From Viscum album (taxonomy: Eukaryota; Streptophyta; Magnoliopsida; Santalales; Viscaceae): a DNA stretch of 64,000 nt. Within the stretch, counting starts at the first letter, position 1. Every line of letters begins with the position of its first letter. The position numbers and the translations under genes are program-made. The notes under the pieces were generated by a model, which saw only the letters and a list, made by a program, of their open reading frames with translations, searched no databases and was not told where the DNA came from. The stretch spans positions 429,647,101-429,711,100 of the forward strand of contig OY728130.1 of assembly GCA_963277665.1 (NCBI GenBank). Reading direction: 5' to 3'. This document shows, piece by piece, positions 14,401-29,009 of the stretch.

Positions 14401-16204
14401 ATATAGACCATTGAACTATTCTACCACAACCTTGGGAATTCCATTTTTAGAGGTATGATATTTTCCCACAATGCTAAGTGAATTATTAATTTCATTTATT
14501 CACTTTTATTTTTAAAATAGGTGGACGAACAAGGAGTTCCTTATCATCAAACATCAACCATTAATCATTCAATTGTCTATGGTCAAGACATTATTTAAAA
14601 AATATAATTCCATCTAATTTGGAATGAGATTTCATTTCCTCTCTAGTTGGAAAAATATATCGATGATTTATTATTTGATAATGGGAATGTTTTTATAAAG
14701 CACACTTGATGTCCATATGAATATTGGGGAAGGATTTCGAACTCAATTATATTAATAATACCCTGGTGTTTTCTAATTTCAGCACTAGTATGTCAAATGG
14801 GATTCCAAGTGTTTTTACTTTTTAATCCCCAAAAATAACATCCATACATCCAAGAGTCATAAGAAAATATTTATTTAAGGGAAATTTGTGAGGAACAAAA
14901 CGAATAATTTATTGGTAGATCTCCATAACAATGTGGTAAACATTTGAGTGATTCTTTGGTGGGTGAAACATGAAACCCCTCTTATAGAACATAATTATTC
15001 AATTTAAACAATGAATATATCAATCCTACTTTCTTATCTCCCATTCAATGTGTAACTATTCCATGTAATTTCAACTAAATAAATTGGTACTTCCATAAGG
15101 TTTCATTGTACAATAATGGAGGAAAAATAAAGGACTCTTTTTATTAAATCCATATCTAATTTTATATTTTGTGTTCACAAAATTATAAAAATCTCCCATT
15201 ATCACACATTTCTGGTTATAATTTTCATCTTTACTCTTAGAATCCTTCCATAGATCCCTTATTTTGATGTAGGATTTGGAAGAATACAAAATTTAAATTC
15301 ATATTGAACACATAAGGTATTAAAATAAACTCAGATGCTCTAGGTTTTCTTGCTACATATCATAATATGAATTTTTTCATATTGGACAATCCATAAATAA
15401 TCCATATTAGAGTCATATAGATTTTGAGAGACAAAATTGAATCCAAGAGAGGGAAACATAAAATCTTTCCAACACTCAAATATTATTATTGGTTTTATAA
15501 TTCCTGGAATCATGGGTTTATTAACCCTGATATAATTTCCAAGGGGGTTGGATAGTTCGGAATTCTTTAAGGGGTGAGAATTACAGTAAAACAACCTCAG
15601 ATTTTGAGGGAATTTCTTTTCATTAGAGGACCTTATTGTTGGGTCCCATTCACCTATGTAACCTCATTTTTTGTTTCTTATTTCTTTTCCCTCACTTTTA
15701 GTTTTTTATTGTTTCCTCCTCAATCGCAACATGTTCAAAATTTCTTCGATCAACATTTTTCTATGAATTTGTTGTTAGTTATGAATTCTTAGCATCATAA
15801 AACAATAAGACTCCACTCAGTAGAGTGATTTTTTGCATTATAATATATGATTTAGTGTTTTGTTAGTAATTATACTTATCTTGGCATTAATGGATGTGAA
15901 TAATTTCAAGAATTATTTATCCACAACATACTCTATAGCATGTTGTCCAATATAGTGACGAGTCATGGAATTTTTTCCATCCATGTGTGTTGTGTAAAAT
16001 AATTATGACGGTGCATTATCAACCCATAGATCAGTCTTATTATATATTTTGGCATTTTGTTTTGTAAAGTGGCCCCCAACGTCCTAGATTCGTATCCTTG
16101 TATTCTGTCCCTTATAGTGCTATTCAACATCATTTACATGATATTCAGATTCTGATACATTTATCAAAAATTTTGGAACATGTTCATCTTGTGCATGAGA
16201 GATA
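11456..16204 (-). mobile_element. decayed L1-type LINE inserted in the D1 LTR
   Basis: About 4.75 kb interrupt the D1 LTR. On the minus strand the segment reads endonuclease, reverse transcriptase and RNase H in the order of plant L1 LINEs. The 3' end lies near 11,456. The 5' part (about 15,600-16,204) is short, so ORF1 is missing or truncated. I found no clear poly(A) remnant or target-site duplication; both ends are inferred from where the LTR alignment stops and resumes. Confidence 0.65.
11600..15600 (-). pseudogene. LINE ORF2 fossil: endonuclease, reverse transcriptase, RNase H
   Basis: Reading from high to low coordinates: an endonuclease start at 15,594-15,340 with the LGFNFVSQN and IWIVQ-like spacing of plant LINE endonucleases; then LWKDSKS and VIMGDFYNFVN at about 15,250-15,170, the GDFN catalytic box; the RT box SHIIYA, a stop, then DIFIF at about 13,585-13,540, where the first Asp codon of YADD has been replaced by a stop; the RT tail NYLSVPLF and CKGKFMYHEG at 13,375-13,230; and the RNase H entry GVFGRPRKPL with W.IK at 12,070-11,985. 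The protein would nick target DNA and copy its own RNA there. About 4 kb is the normal length for a plant L1 ORF2. It carries many stops and frameshifts and is inactive. Confidence 0.75.
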
Positions 16205-19200
16205 GTTAATTTATAATCAATGTAATTATTTTTATAAATGATCAGTATGTAAGAGATTAATTTTTTGTAATGTAATTTTACTCTTCAAAAATTTATTTTC
16301 TTCAAAAACATATTTATATATCTATTTTGGAGAAAATATTATATTTATTTTTTTGAAAAAATATTAAATTTCATTTGGTGATATTAAATTAATTTTTTAT
16401 ATAAACATACAAAAATTAACTTCCGATAAATGTTTTTGATTTTTTATAAAATATTTAATTTTCAGTGAATATTGGAAAATACTACTTTTTGTAACACTAT
16501 CATGTATTTCCAATAAATTATGAAATTTTAGAAACCCAATATATTTTTTTACTAATTAAATTATCATAGGAATAATTTAGTTTTATGAAATTCCCTTAAT
16601 TACGTTGTAATCATTTTTAAATTTTATTTCAGTATATGTTTATTTTTGTGTTTAAAAACAATATGTTTTTTCTTCTAAAAACAATTATAAGATGTATATC
16701 TTTTCATCATTCTAATTAATGAAAAAAATAATGAGGAATATTTAAAATTTTATATATAGAGTATATATGAATCAAATTTATTGCTATTTATGTAATTATT
16801 ATTATTTATCTTCATTATAATATAAAATAATCTTTTTCTTGAAAAATACACTCCTAGAAAACCAGTTTTTAATCATGTTTATGTGTTTAATTTAAAAATT
16901 AAATAATTGAACTTATTTAAATTGAATAAGGTAATATGAATAATATAAATAAAATAATAATAATATATATTATTTAATATGGAGAATATAATTTTTTACC
17001 ATAATTAATTGTGAAAACACTCAAAAATTATTACATCTGCTAAAATGAAAAAGTTTTTTTCGAGGGATAAACTAAAAATATAGGAGTTAAAATAGTCTAA
17101 AAAGGTATCAATTCTATTTTATTGGAATATTTATAACTTTACATTTATATATTTTTGTTTCTTTTGTCAAATAAAAAATAAGGGTACAACGTTTTCACTT
17201 AAAATTTACAAGTGTGCCACTCACATAACTTATAATAATCTACCACCTATCCTCTCCTATTAAAAAACTAAATTAAATTTTCTCATCTAGAACCAATAAA
17301 AATATTTTCATAAATTTATTTACCATTACATTTATTCATTATTTTAATCATACATCCATTCTATAAAGGCTATCATTGCTTACATAAGTTGGTTTTATAA
17401 ATAAGAGGTATCATGTTTAAGTGCTATTTATTATTTAATTTCTTCTTCCACATCCATAAAATATTTTTCAATTATTTGTATATAATAAAAAATATATAAA
17501 ATATATTTATTATTAATTATATAAGGGTAAAAAGTAGAAATATATCACCTCTCCTATGAAATGGTATACAAAACCATCATTCATTTGTATGACATAGTAC
17601 CTCCTCGTGAACTAATGTCATTCATTTTCCATTAATGCATCTCAAGGATTATTTTAAGAATAAATCTATAGTGTATATATATATATATATATATGATATT
17701 AGTGACATATTTATAATTATTGATTTATGATATACCATCTAAGTTATTATATTCCATTATTTGGGGGATATGATATCGTCGGTCAGGTATATGGAGGACC
17801 ACTGCCTCCTAAAGCAATGTTATTCATTTTTCACTAGCACATTAAAAGGAATTTTATAATGATAAAATTAAAGAATATATGTCACATAGATGAAATAATT
17901 ATTATATACCCCACATATTTATCATTCTAAAAATATAATATATTATTTTGTCTCATATAGCGGAAATTTATTATTTTATTTCCGCATATGTATCGAGTAC
18001 CACCTTCATGTATTGATGGGATTATTTTTTCATCACCAAAATAAATGAATGATATATATGAATACTTAATTAAACACTATTTTATTGATGATATAATTAT
18101 ATATTTTTAATGATAAAATATTAATTAGCATATTTCCATAATGATCATTGAAAAATTGAAACGTTACTTTAATGTATGTATGACCTAACATCTCCATAAT
18201 TGCAACATGGATCAATTTTAAACACCATATTTCCTAATTTATTTTAAAATTATTATTCATTTAAAAATATGATAAATATTTAATTATTATTACTCAATAA
18301 AATAATAAATATTTTACTCTTTTTCCACATTCAACAAATAAAATACATTTTGAAACAATGAACCGAACGTTCTTAAAAAAATTGATGTGGTTATAATTGA
18401 TTATGAATTCAAATATATCATTGAAAATAAATATAATAAATGAGGTAACTAGGTTATATTAAACTTGTAAAATTTTCTTATCAAAAAATAAAATTGATAT
18501 TATCATTCTATAGAGATGTTAATGCGCACCCATGGAATTTATTGACTCATAGAAAGGCTTTCTCATATCACTTATTATTTCTATGAGAAATATTACATCT
18601 TTACCAATAGTTTTTTATGTGGTGTATTTAATTCCCCATTACATGTAATAACATGAATAATTCATACATAATGTTATTTTATTTTTATATTTAAAATATA
18701 TCATTCAAGGAGAATTGAATTTCAATTTACGATGCTGTAAAATATTTTTTAGCTCTGTTTCATTTAAATTTGTTATATAACTTCTTCATTGCATTATTAT
18801 GTCATGATTATATTTATAATGACTTTTTATTATGTTACATAGTATTTATACTTATTTTATGTGGTCTTATATTTGATATATATTATTTATTCATTTATTT
18901 TGTCTTCAATTGAATGTTTTAATTTTTAAGGGTTATTCATCTCAAATTTCCTTTTATTGAGTAATGCATTTGTGATAATAAACAATATTCATTTTTAAGG
19001 ATAATATACTGACTTTTAAAATAGTATATCATGATAAATCCTATTTTTTTGTATTTAATGTATAATTTGATGTTAATATATAGGGATTATAATTACAGTT
19101 TTACCAAAGGGTAAAAGGCTTTATATTATAGTATATATTCTTTCAGGATTGTTTATATTTCTGTTTATATTTGAGGAAATTATGTGACATTATTTTCATT

Positions 19201-20958
19201 AAACACATATATTTTATTTTACCTTAGTTATAAAGGTGTTTAAAAAGTTTAATTTTTAATTATTCAATTATTGATTTATAAAAAACTATGAAATTCATTT
19301 CTAATTGATAAAAATATATTTTTCATGATCGAAAATTTTTCTCCCCCATGTCTGTTTATTGAAATTTTGTTCATAAATTTTATATTTTTTTACAATGAAT
19401 GTTTAATGTAATGTTTACCCATAATTAGAATAATAATTTTCTTTAATGATAATTCCTCTAATTTTTAAAACACAATACATTTGGACAATTCTTAATGAAA
19501 TGTGAAACGAATCATTGTTTTCTACATATTCTTCCTGAATGAAGATTTTCCACATCAGGACCACTAAAATTATTTAAACATTCAACTTTTATGTTCGAAT
19601 GGTTATTTTCAAAGAAAAAAATTTTTCTTAATTTTTAAATTTTTTTATTATAAATATTTTTTCCCAAAATAGAAATTATATTTTCCTAAATAAAATTTCA
19701 AACTGATCATTAAAAATCATTTTCCATATAAGATGACATCCTTTGATGTTACTAAAGAAAAAAAAGGTAATTTTACTAAATAATTATTTTAATAATATAG
19801 TTAATGTTATATTCATTAATCAAACTAAAAAACCATATATTTAGCGCTAATTAACTAGGTATATATTATATTAGTACCATCCATATTATTTCATTTGGCG
19901 TATTATAAGATTATCTTGGAACTTTTTACTTTTCCATGGGTTAATCAAGATATGAATGAGTATTTCTTTTTTTTTCAGGACTGAAAAGTAATGCTTAAAA
20001 AAATTTATTCACGAGTGATACATTGATATTATTGATGATGAATGGGTGAGACCAATATATATTATATAACTAATTGAGGCCCATTATAGATCATTTCTAA
20101 TCCTGATATAGAATATTTTATGTCTGCTCCTAAAGAGTTTCTTGTTACCATGATATATCTTATATGATGGGGTCACTCAAATATAACTCCAATTATTTAG
20201 GTAATTATTAATTTCATTAGAGAAATATTCATGGATTTACTTGAGGGTTTCTTGTATGGATTTGACTCAACTCTAGTTATTTATGACATGTGATTAAAAC
20301 GGGGTATGCAGATGATTTTCCCTAGTACCAATAGATTTTCATTATGTTTTCTTTGGGTTATATATGTTTTATCTGTTCATGGATTATATGACATGGTTCA
20401 TGATTATTAATTATCATTAAAGTTGAATTTGATAACGTTTATTCGATGCCCCATTTTTTATTAATCAGGGTTTTATGGGTATAAGTTCTCTAATGTTATA
20501 ATCTCACACATTAATTATCCCATCATACTTTTATTATATTTATATTCTCAACGATGAAATACATTTGTTAATTCTTTTGATTTCCATTATTGTGCATTTT
20601 AGATGACCCATATTATGTTTCATTTTTAACATTTTATCAACAATAATTTTAAATTAATTTTTTCTAGAATGGATTCATATATATTTTTATGAAGACCAAA
20701 TATAAAAAATAAATTGATGGTTAGAGTGGGAAAAATAATCTTTTGAGGAAAAGGTTATTGTTTATATAATAGTTTTCTTTGTTATATTAAAACTATGGAA
20801 CTAAATTTTCTATTGGAATATTGTTAATATTATATTGGTTTTTGATAATATATATTTTAATTGAAAAAACTAGGTCACATTATTTGGTATTAAATCCAAA
20901 AATGTATGGATAATATTTTTATGTCAATATCTAGCTGTGTGGGTTTTGGGTTTTTTCA
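16205..20958 (+). repeat. D1 LTR, 3' part
   Basis: Long noncoding A+T-rich LTR. It aligns by landmarks with D2 and D3: ACTCTTCAAAAATTTATTTTC at about 16,270, the ACAAGTGT motif at 17,205, four subrepeats at 17,565-18,220, a (TA)n tract at about 17,672-17,693 in the same place as one in D2 at about 34,055, and the tail ending TTTTTTCA just before TTGGTATCACAG. No gene seen. Confidence 0.7.
17565..18220 (+). repeat. four ~200-bp LTR subrepeats (D1)
   Basis: Four diverged units at about 17,580, 17,765, 17,985 and 18,180. The core reads like GTATATGGAGGACCACTGCC followed by a TCCT.A..GCAATGTTATT.TTTTTC pattern. The same four-unit array, in the same LTR position, is present in D2 and D3 and, inverted, in both LTRs of element E. 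Confidence 0.65.
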
Positions 20959-20970
20959 TTGGTATCACAG
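20959..20970 (+). promoter_or_regulatory. primer binding site, D1/I1
   Basis: TTGGTATCACAG directly after the LTR end CA. Ten or more bases agree with the initiator-Met tRNA complement used by most plant gypsy elements. Confidence 0.65.
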
Positions 20971-22212
20971 TATAGTTTAATAAACATTGGAGAATACTAT
21001 TAGTTCATGTGTTCTTATAATAATAAATATGGTTAAAATCATAAGACTATAATTTTATGGATGATCATAAGATAAATGTATTACACAACCCTTTTGAGGT
21101 TTTATTTGATTTGATATTAAAGTGACTAATGACACTTTATGAGTTATTTTGTTGGGTTTATGTCTATGTAAATCTTTGGATTATTGTGAATTTTTACAAT
21201 ATTTTTTTTAAATATTTTTTGAGTACATGAAAACACCTTTTTATATGATAGTGGATATTGAGGTTATATTGGGAACACATCTTTTATCATAAAGATGACT
21301 GTAGGATTGAAAAGTTATTTGGTGAGTAATCGATAAATTTCAGTTTTAAAGAAGATTTATATTTTGTTAGAAGTTTAAGATAAAAGGTATTATATAAACA
21401 TTTATGTAAAAAATAATATTCATGTTATTATTGATATTTTTGATATAGGGTCATTTGTTTATGTAATGATTTAGTTCTAACTTTTGTATTTCTGTAAAAT
21501 TTCATGGATTAATGAATTATTTTTTATAGGAAGGGGTATTAATTTTGGAAATTACCAAACATGTGCAATTAATTTTGGTTTTAGTTAATGTAAAGATATA
21601 GATGGAATGTTTTCTTTATCCCTTTTAATGTAATTTGTTCTTTTAGAGGTAAATTTTAGATTTTCATATAATGAAAATAATTATCATTACTCATCATTTG
21701 GGAGAAGGAGGAGATTTTGGTGAAAAATGATAAATGGATGAAATCATAATCATCAATTAATTAAATTTCATTACACTAATAATATAGATGGAAAAATCAT
21801 TCCAAAATTATTAAAAAATGACATTAAAATAAAATAATATCACATTATCATTTTTCTAATGATAACAATGAGAATTTCTCTCCCCTTTAGTTTATAGATA
21901 TATGGTTGTTCATGTTTTCATGGTCATTAAATTTCTTGTGATCAATGACAACTGTCACTATACATAATTATTTTGACATTATGCTTTTATTATATGTCTA
22001 CATATTCACATCCCACCAATGGTATCCAATTTGGAAAGCTATAATTTATTATTTTAAATGACAGTGGTACTTCATTTTCTCTCATCGAAGGAGGAAATTT
22101 TATTGTTCATTTTTATGATATAGGATTCCAAAATAGTAATTTTTATCATGTTTTATTACTTTATTCACCATGATAATGTTAAAGTTGGAAGGAAACAATT
22201 TCATTAGTGGTG
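20959..22212 (+). other. short internal segment I1 of element D
   Basis: It starts with TTGGTATCACAG, a near match to the Met-tRNA primer site TGGTATCAGAGC. The 1.25 kb then run to the next LTR start at 22,213. It aligns with I2 (48,556-49,835) in the phrase AAAGGTATTAT and the region around it. A stretch at about 21,440 could be a decayed protease box, but this is weak. It is too short to hold gag-pol, so this unit is an internal-deletion derivative. Confidence 0.55.
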
Positions 22213-23479
22213 TGTGTAACACCTAGATATTTTAAATTAAGTGAATTATTTTCGATTGTAGATTCAATAAAAACACGAGTTTAAATAGCCCAAGAAATAT
22301 AAAACTATTAATAAAATTTCATTATATTAGAGGTAATAAATAGTATTTACTAAATTATTATATACTTTAATATACAAATTTATAACATAATATAATTTAT
22401 TTATAAATTCCTAGTATATAATCAATCAATTTTAGTAAAGTAATCTTTTTACTCAAAAATATATTTTCTCAAAAAAAGATAATTATTTATTTGGGTGATA
22501 AAACAATATTATTAAATTTTGAACATTTATAAAATTTATTTCATAAAGTTAAATTAATTTTGTAAGTATTAATATTAAAAACAAATTTGGGTTATATTTT
22601 TGGATTTTATTTGGAAATTATTGATTTTTCAATTAATAGTAAAAAATATCAATTTTTTTAAAACAACCATTTATTTTCAATAAATTAAAAAATTTGAAAA
22701 TAATATTAAGTTTTTAAGATTTATTTATTTAACATAATAATAAATTAATTATATTTAATCCATTTAATTACAATTTAATCATCCAAATATTATATTTTAG
22801 TATAAATTTATTTTTCGGTTTCAAATGGAAATTTTTTGAAAATTGATTTAATGTTCATTAAGATTATTCTTTTAAATTTAATAATACTACTCCATCTAGG
22901 AAATTATATAATTTCAAAATTTATACTATATATCAAATAATAATAATTTGAATTAATATAATTATTATTATATGTGATATTGTTAATGTGAAATCATCTT
23001 TTTCATGAAAAATATAGTCCTTAAAAACCTTTTTTTCATCGCATCTATGGGTTAATCATTTATATAAAAATTTTACACATATATGAATTTAATTTTGTAA
23101 AATGGATTCCATATTTTTAATAAGAAAAATTTCTATTCTTAAATAATTTTAACTTAATTTTTGGACTATAAATAATAGCTATAACAGAAATAATAAATTA
23201 CCATAGTTAATGTCAAAACGAGTTTACTAGGTATTGAACTTAAATGATATGGGTTAAAAAACCTAAGAACATGTCTAATATAAATTTTCTTCCCATATAT
23301 TGAGATTATAATTTCTAATTACCTATAAATTTATTTTTTATATGTTTTTCATGTGAAACAATGTGGGGTATAACTTTTAATTTTTTTTAAATTACAAGTG
23401 TGGCACTCACCTCACATATAAATAGCCAAACCCTATCCACTAATAATTAAACAATAAAATACATTTTTAAGATGAAAAA
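22213..23479 (+). repeat. D2 LTR, part 1
   Basis: Starts TGTGTAACACCTAGATATTT, the best preserved D LTR start. It contains the ACAAGTGTGGCACTCAC landmark at about 23,392 and is interrupted at about 23,480 by element E. No gene. Confidence 0.7.
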
Positions 23480-26400
23480 TGTAGTTACCTAACCATAGTA
23501 GCCAATATATAGTATATACTACCAATAAATTGGCTTGATTAAAAGGAACTAAATCCCAATAGAAAAAACAATTATGCAGTTTTGGAAAACCAAATTACAT
23601 ACATGATACACATCTTACATATGGAGAAGAAAATAAAGCATAAAAAAATAAAAGAGCAAAATCCTAGAAACTCAATCAGTGGATCCATCTTCATATCTTG
23701 GGTAATGAAAAAAATTATGTGTATTCCCAAATTCTCAGTAAGAGAAAGTACAATGGTGGAAATAATTAGTCAATAAAAATAATAAACATGTTATGAAAAA
23801 TACCATATAACACTTTTCAATCAAATAAAGCGATAAGGAAAAATAAATATGGAAAGGTCAGTAACTAAAACACATTCCATTTAATCAATAAACTAATAAT
23901 TAAATCTATCCATAGATATGTTAATGAAAATTTCATTTAAAAATAATAATTGAGTCTAAATAGGGGAAACAGTTAATTATTGCACACTGTGTTTCCTAGG
24001 TATATAATAACATTACTATTAAGAACTTTAAAAATTAGTTTTTGAATATATATTAAAGGTAAATAAAACATGGGATGCTGAATCATATCATGATACTATT
24101 GATTCATCAAGGCACTCTCTATAACCCAACCCAACCCGTGTCATACATGTTAAAAGCATTAATCATATATCAAATAATTGATTAAATTAATAAAAACATA
24201 TTAATTATCATAAAATATCTATATAGAATAAATAATATGGATTTATCAATAATTACCCAATAGGGGATATGAAATAATAATGGGTTTTTTGTGACTATTA
24301 ATTGAAATACCATTGAAATATCATTAATCACATTTTTGATGAAAATAATCATTAAACATTCCAACGTGTCCTATACACATTTAAACTTTAATATCATAAT
24401 AACCAAGAAGGAATAACATTAAATGAGACTTATAAAATCATAATAATAATTATTTTCATGATATAACATTTCAATGGTCAATATATACACCATATAAAAC
24501 AAATAACGTTCATAACATTAAAATATGCCTCAGTGAAATGAAATTGAGAGGAAATCCCTTTCCTTGAGTCTGACACATCATGTGTGTATTTATATTCCTG
24601 AACAACCAAAATATTTTAATTATTTATTTTCATTTTATCCATCTTAATGGTTATAATTAATTTTATTTCACTTAATATTGTTTTTTAAAAATGACAAAAA
24701 CAATTATGTTTTTATCTGCTGTTTGGACCATATTGAGATTTTTTGTAAAATTATGTTTTGTTAGTAATCTTATGGTCAATGGGACATTTTATATACATAT
24801 ATATAATAATAATAATGAAATAATTATAATATTTTTATGTAAATTATACATTTAAAACCAATCATGAATGATGGTTATAAAAAATGAACCAACATTACAA
24901 TCATAAAGATGGTAAGTTGTACGTACAAATTAGTAACATTCTCATTTCTCAATGATCAATCTGGAAAGAAGGTAAGAAAATTATAGATTTCCAAAATTAT
25001 AATTATATTATAAATAAAATTTCACTTAATAATATATACTTTTATATATAATTCTTTTTAGGAAAAATGAATCACATCTTTTCGGGGAGGCGGTAGTCTA
25101 CAAAACCACAACCGTTGTTGCCACTTCATATTGTCTTAAAAGGGTAATAAATAAAATGATATATTGGAGTTCAATAAATTTAAATTTTTAACGAATATCA
25201 TATATATTATATTTATATTACATATTATTAATTAATTCTATATTCAATAAAATGTGTAAACCTATCACATAACATTGAGGAGGTGAATGTCTACACATCC
25301 ACCAACGTTGTTATCGTATTCACACAAAAATGAATGAATGAAAGATTGTCTTATAAATAACGTATAAAATTATGAATAAAACAAAAAAATAAAATATATC
25401 ATATAATAATAGTTCATACATAATAATTCCAACCCATGAGACGTGGTAATAGAAAAATGAAACAATCATTATTTCACGAAGTAGTAGTTCGTCCTACATG
25501 AATGATAAGTTCATTAACATTTAGATGGAAGTGTGTGTAGGTGTAGTTAAAACTCATAACATAAAAAAATATCAGTATATATAGGATATTAATGTTATTA
25601 TTTAATAATTCAATAAGATTATTCATTGGGTTTACTATGAAAATAAAAAAATGGAGCATGATGAAGGATGTTACAAATTATTTGGGTAAATCCTCTTGGT
25701 TTTCTATAAAGGGATTACTTAGATGCATTTATGATAAAAGTGAAGGTTCTAAAATTATTTGGGGGATTTGTATAGCTTATTTTAGTATAGTTTTAGTAAT
25801 CTAAAATAAATTAATGGTGAAAATTAGTGGGAGGTTTGAGTGTCTTTTAATAGTGGAGGAGTAACATTCATGTAAATTTATTAAAAGGGAATTCCACACA
25901 CATTTTTCTATGAAAATTAGATATAATAGTGGTAATTATTAGATAAAGTTTAGAAACGTTAGTAATATTTTAATAAAGTAGAATTTTTACAATTTTCTAC
26001 TTCATTTTTTCCATATGTTTTGGGTTTATTCCTCCATTAAGATATTTTATCTTTTAATCGTTGTAATTAATTTTAATCACATTAATTAATAGTTTTAGAA
26101 AAAAACTAATTTAATTGAATTAGAAATTAGAAATTATTATTAATATAAATTTGAAATCCATTGTTTCTAATTGAAATCATCTAAGTGCAGGAAAATAATT
26201 TTAATTATAGCCTGTAAAATGGATGATAAAGAGGGATTTTAAAGAAAAAATGATAAAACGTTTGTTATGTTTTTATATCAAATTTAAACATTAAATTAGA
26301 TTAGATTAACTCTATTAGATTAATTTAGGTATAATTTATCTAATATTACTATATAAATAAGAAAAAACATAACATAGCGTTAAAAATAAATTATATAAAA

Positions 26401-27202
26401 AATCAATTTTGATTTAAAATTTAGTATTTTTCACTATGAATGAAAAAATGAAAGTTCACAAAAAATCACAAAAATAAATTATAAACTAATAATGATGTTT
26501 ATATTTCAATAATTATATTGATTTTGACATATTAAATTTAAGAAAGTTACAAAATTTAGAATTAAAATAGGTTTTTCATCAAAAATATGAAAAACCATTT
26601 TTATAAAAAAATATAGGTTTTTATGCATAAAATTTGTTTATTATTATATTATTCCTATAAAATATATCGAATGAAAATAAAAAAAATATGTAATGAATAT
26701 ATGATATTTATATTAAATTAATATCACTCGCTAATTATAATTAATTTAAATTTTTACGATAAAACTCTTTTGTGGGTATAATAATAGTTTCTTATAAAAA
26801 CATTCCCTTTATATTTAATTAGTTACTATATTCATCTCTAATGAATTCATAACAAATGAAGTTAACCATATATTTTAATTTAATAAAAATCATATTAATA
26901 AAATTCAGTTTATATGATTGGTTGTATATTATTTTATAAAAAATAATATTTTAATATGACAGTGTTGTTCTATAAAACATGGTCTTGCGTGCAATGCTAA
27001 TAGCTGAAAGAAGTTATACCTGCATCTAATGCAAGCTAAATCCTAGTTACATTAATTAAAATCTATAGAATCAATTTCTTTAAAACATAAAATATATCTT
27101 AATGTATTAGGAAATTATATTCCTTTCAACTATTTATGTTGTGTGTCTTACAGACTATTAAATATAATGTCCATGCTTAATAATTTCACAGTGTTGCATT
27201 AT
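23480..27202 (-). repeat. E 3' LTR
   Basis: The minus-strand 3' end begins at GTAGTTACCTAACC (23,481), matching GAGAGTTACCTAACC at 29,957 in the other LTR. Its minus-strand start is near TGTTGCA at 27,195-27,201. A+T-rich and noncoding. The small frames at 23,582, 24,182, 25,474 and 25,592 are chance. Confidence 0.7.
24900..25500 (-). repeat. four ~200-bp LTR subrepeats, inverted (E 3' LTR)
   Basis: Units near 24,910, 25,080, 25,275 and 25,470. The second reads GGGGAGGCGGTAGTCTACAA on the plus strand, the reverse of the GGAGGACCACTGCCTCC core in D1. Confidence 0.65.
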
Positions 27203-29009
27203 AATCTTCTTAATTAAATTGAATCCTCATAATTTAAAAATTATCTTGTTTAATAAGGGATTGATATTTTAAAATAAAATTGTTGAAAAAAAACATTTTT
27301 AAAATTGTATTATTAACACATCCACTTAATCTGACAGAAATGGAAATGAATAGGTCACTAAAAAAACAAGGGTTTGAAATAAGAGAACATTAATAAAAAC
27401 ACGCACATGGAATAAAAATAAAACTATTAGAATCTGATTGAGATTCATATATAAAATTTATATTAATAAAGTTGGTGATCCAGAGATATTTAATTTTCTT
27501 TATGTCCAAAAACAACATAAATGTAATAGAATGTTCATCGATGTCATCCAATATGAGGACAATAAGACAATTTTTTTGTTCCCATACCCATTTCCGTAGA
27601 GTTGAGAAATTCATTCAATCTCTAATAATATAAAGAAGTACACATACTTGATACATTTCTATCATCACATTATTATATTTGTGTCATGTATTGAAATAAT
27701 TATACTATTCTCTAAGAACAGGTTCCATTATATTTTGATGTAATACAATAATCTCTAAACCTCATCCAAATATCAACTAAAACAATTTCATAATTTGAAA
27801 AAATTCCAATATATTGCGATAAAAAACATTATAAATAAGGTTATAGTGTTTTCAAAATGAAAATATAATCAATATTTCTACCATATAAATCTGCTCTTAT
27901 TTTTCACATTTGAAACATTAGAATACCATCAATAGGTATTCCCTTAAAACATGGTATTAACCATTATTACCCGAAAATATTATTGAAAAAATACATTCAA
28001 CAGTTATAATTAATAAAATAACATGTTCTTTATGTAAATATTAAATCCTAAAGTGTTTTAAACTCTATCGATGACTGAATAAACCTTTTTAAGAAAAAAT
28101 TATTCAATTTCATGGTAGTCGACAATATCGAATATAATTTATCCAAACTAATCATATCTTTATTCAATATTCTCTAACATAGTATCAAGAACACATTTAG
28201 GGGTTTATTTCAAATATTTATGTGTTTTCCAAAACATTTCCTTACTAATGATAAACTTTTTTATTTACATTTATCATGTGATCTCTAATTCTTAATTAAC
28301 TAGTACTGTAATACAATCCTTACAAATTTCATAACTCGTAAGATTAGAATATCATCAATAAAATATAGATAAATATATTTCATATATCCATATGAAAATT
28401 CAATTTAATCTTTCCAATTAGGTTATTTCAATAATATATTTTTTACAATGATCACATAGCTTCTTTAGAGGTATATTATTTTCAAACATGTGAAATTTAT
28501 TTTCACAGTGTCGCATCACCTTATAATTATAAAACTGAATAATATCTTTTTTATTCTTACCATTTCATTATTTTTCTAGATTTTCCTTCTCATCACTCTT
28601 ATATCTAACTACAATTACTTTCAAGAATTTTTCAAGGGGATTCATCTGATTGTTTTCACATGATCGAAATTTATTTATCATTTTCTTTGATTCCTTATAT
28701 TTCTCATGGTGTTCATATGGCATCTTCTTCTCTTAATTCCTATTTAAAAAATTTATCCTAGAAAATTAGTTATTAAATAATATGTCACTTAAAATTATCA
28801 CTTTGTATGATGAAAATGTCATAGAAACCAACGACCTATGGATATTTGGACTTATACATTCAATGAAGTGGTTAATATTTCACACTGTGTTCCATATGAA
28901 ATCCATGTAATAACTATACAAAAATGTTTAGGTAGCTCGGTAATCTGCAAAACTAACTTATTTATTTATATTTAGCTATGTATAATTATATTCATATAAA
29001 TTTTTTGAG

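Noticed and set aside
17672..17693. (TA)n tract as an independent regulatory site
   Set aside because: A simple microsatellite; useful only because D2 has one at the same LTR position.
21430..21480. Possible protease box (DIGS) in D internal segment I1
   Set aside because: Only a few residues agree, and the matching place in I2 does not support it clearly.
28330..28400. Minus-strand FIDDILI string in element E as an RT remnant
   Set aside because: The flanking codons do not read as gypsy or copia RT and the spacing to gag and LTR is wrong; a chance match in A+T-rich DNA is likely.
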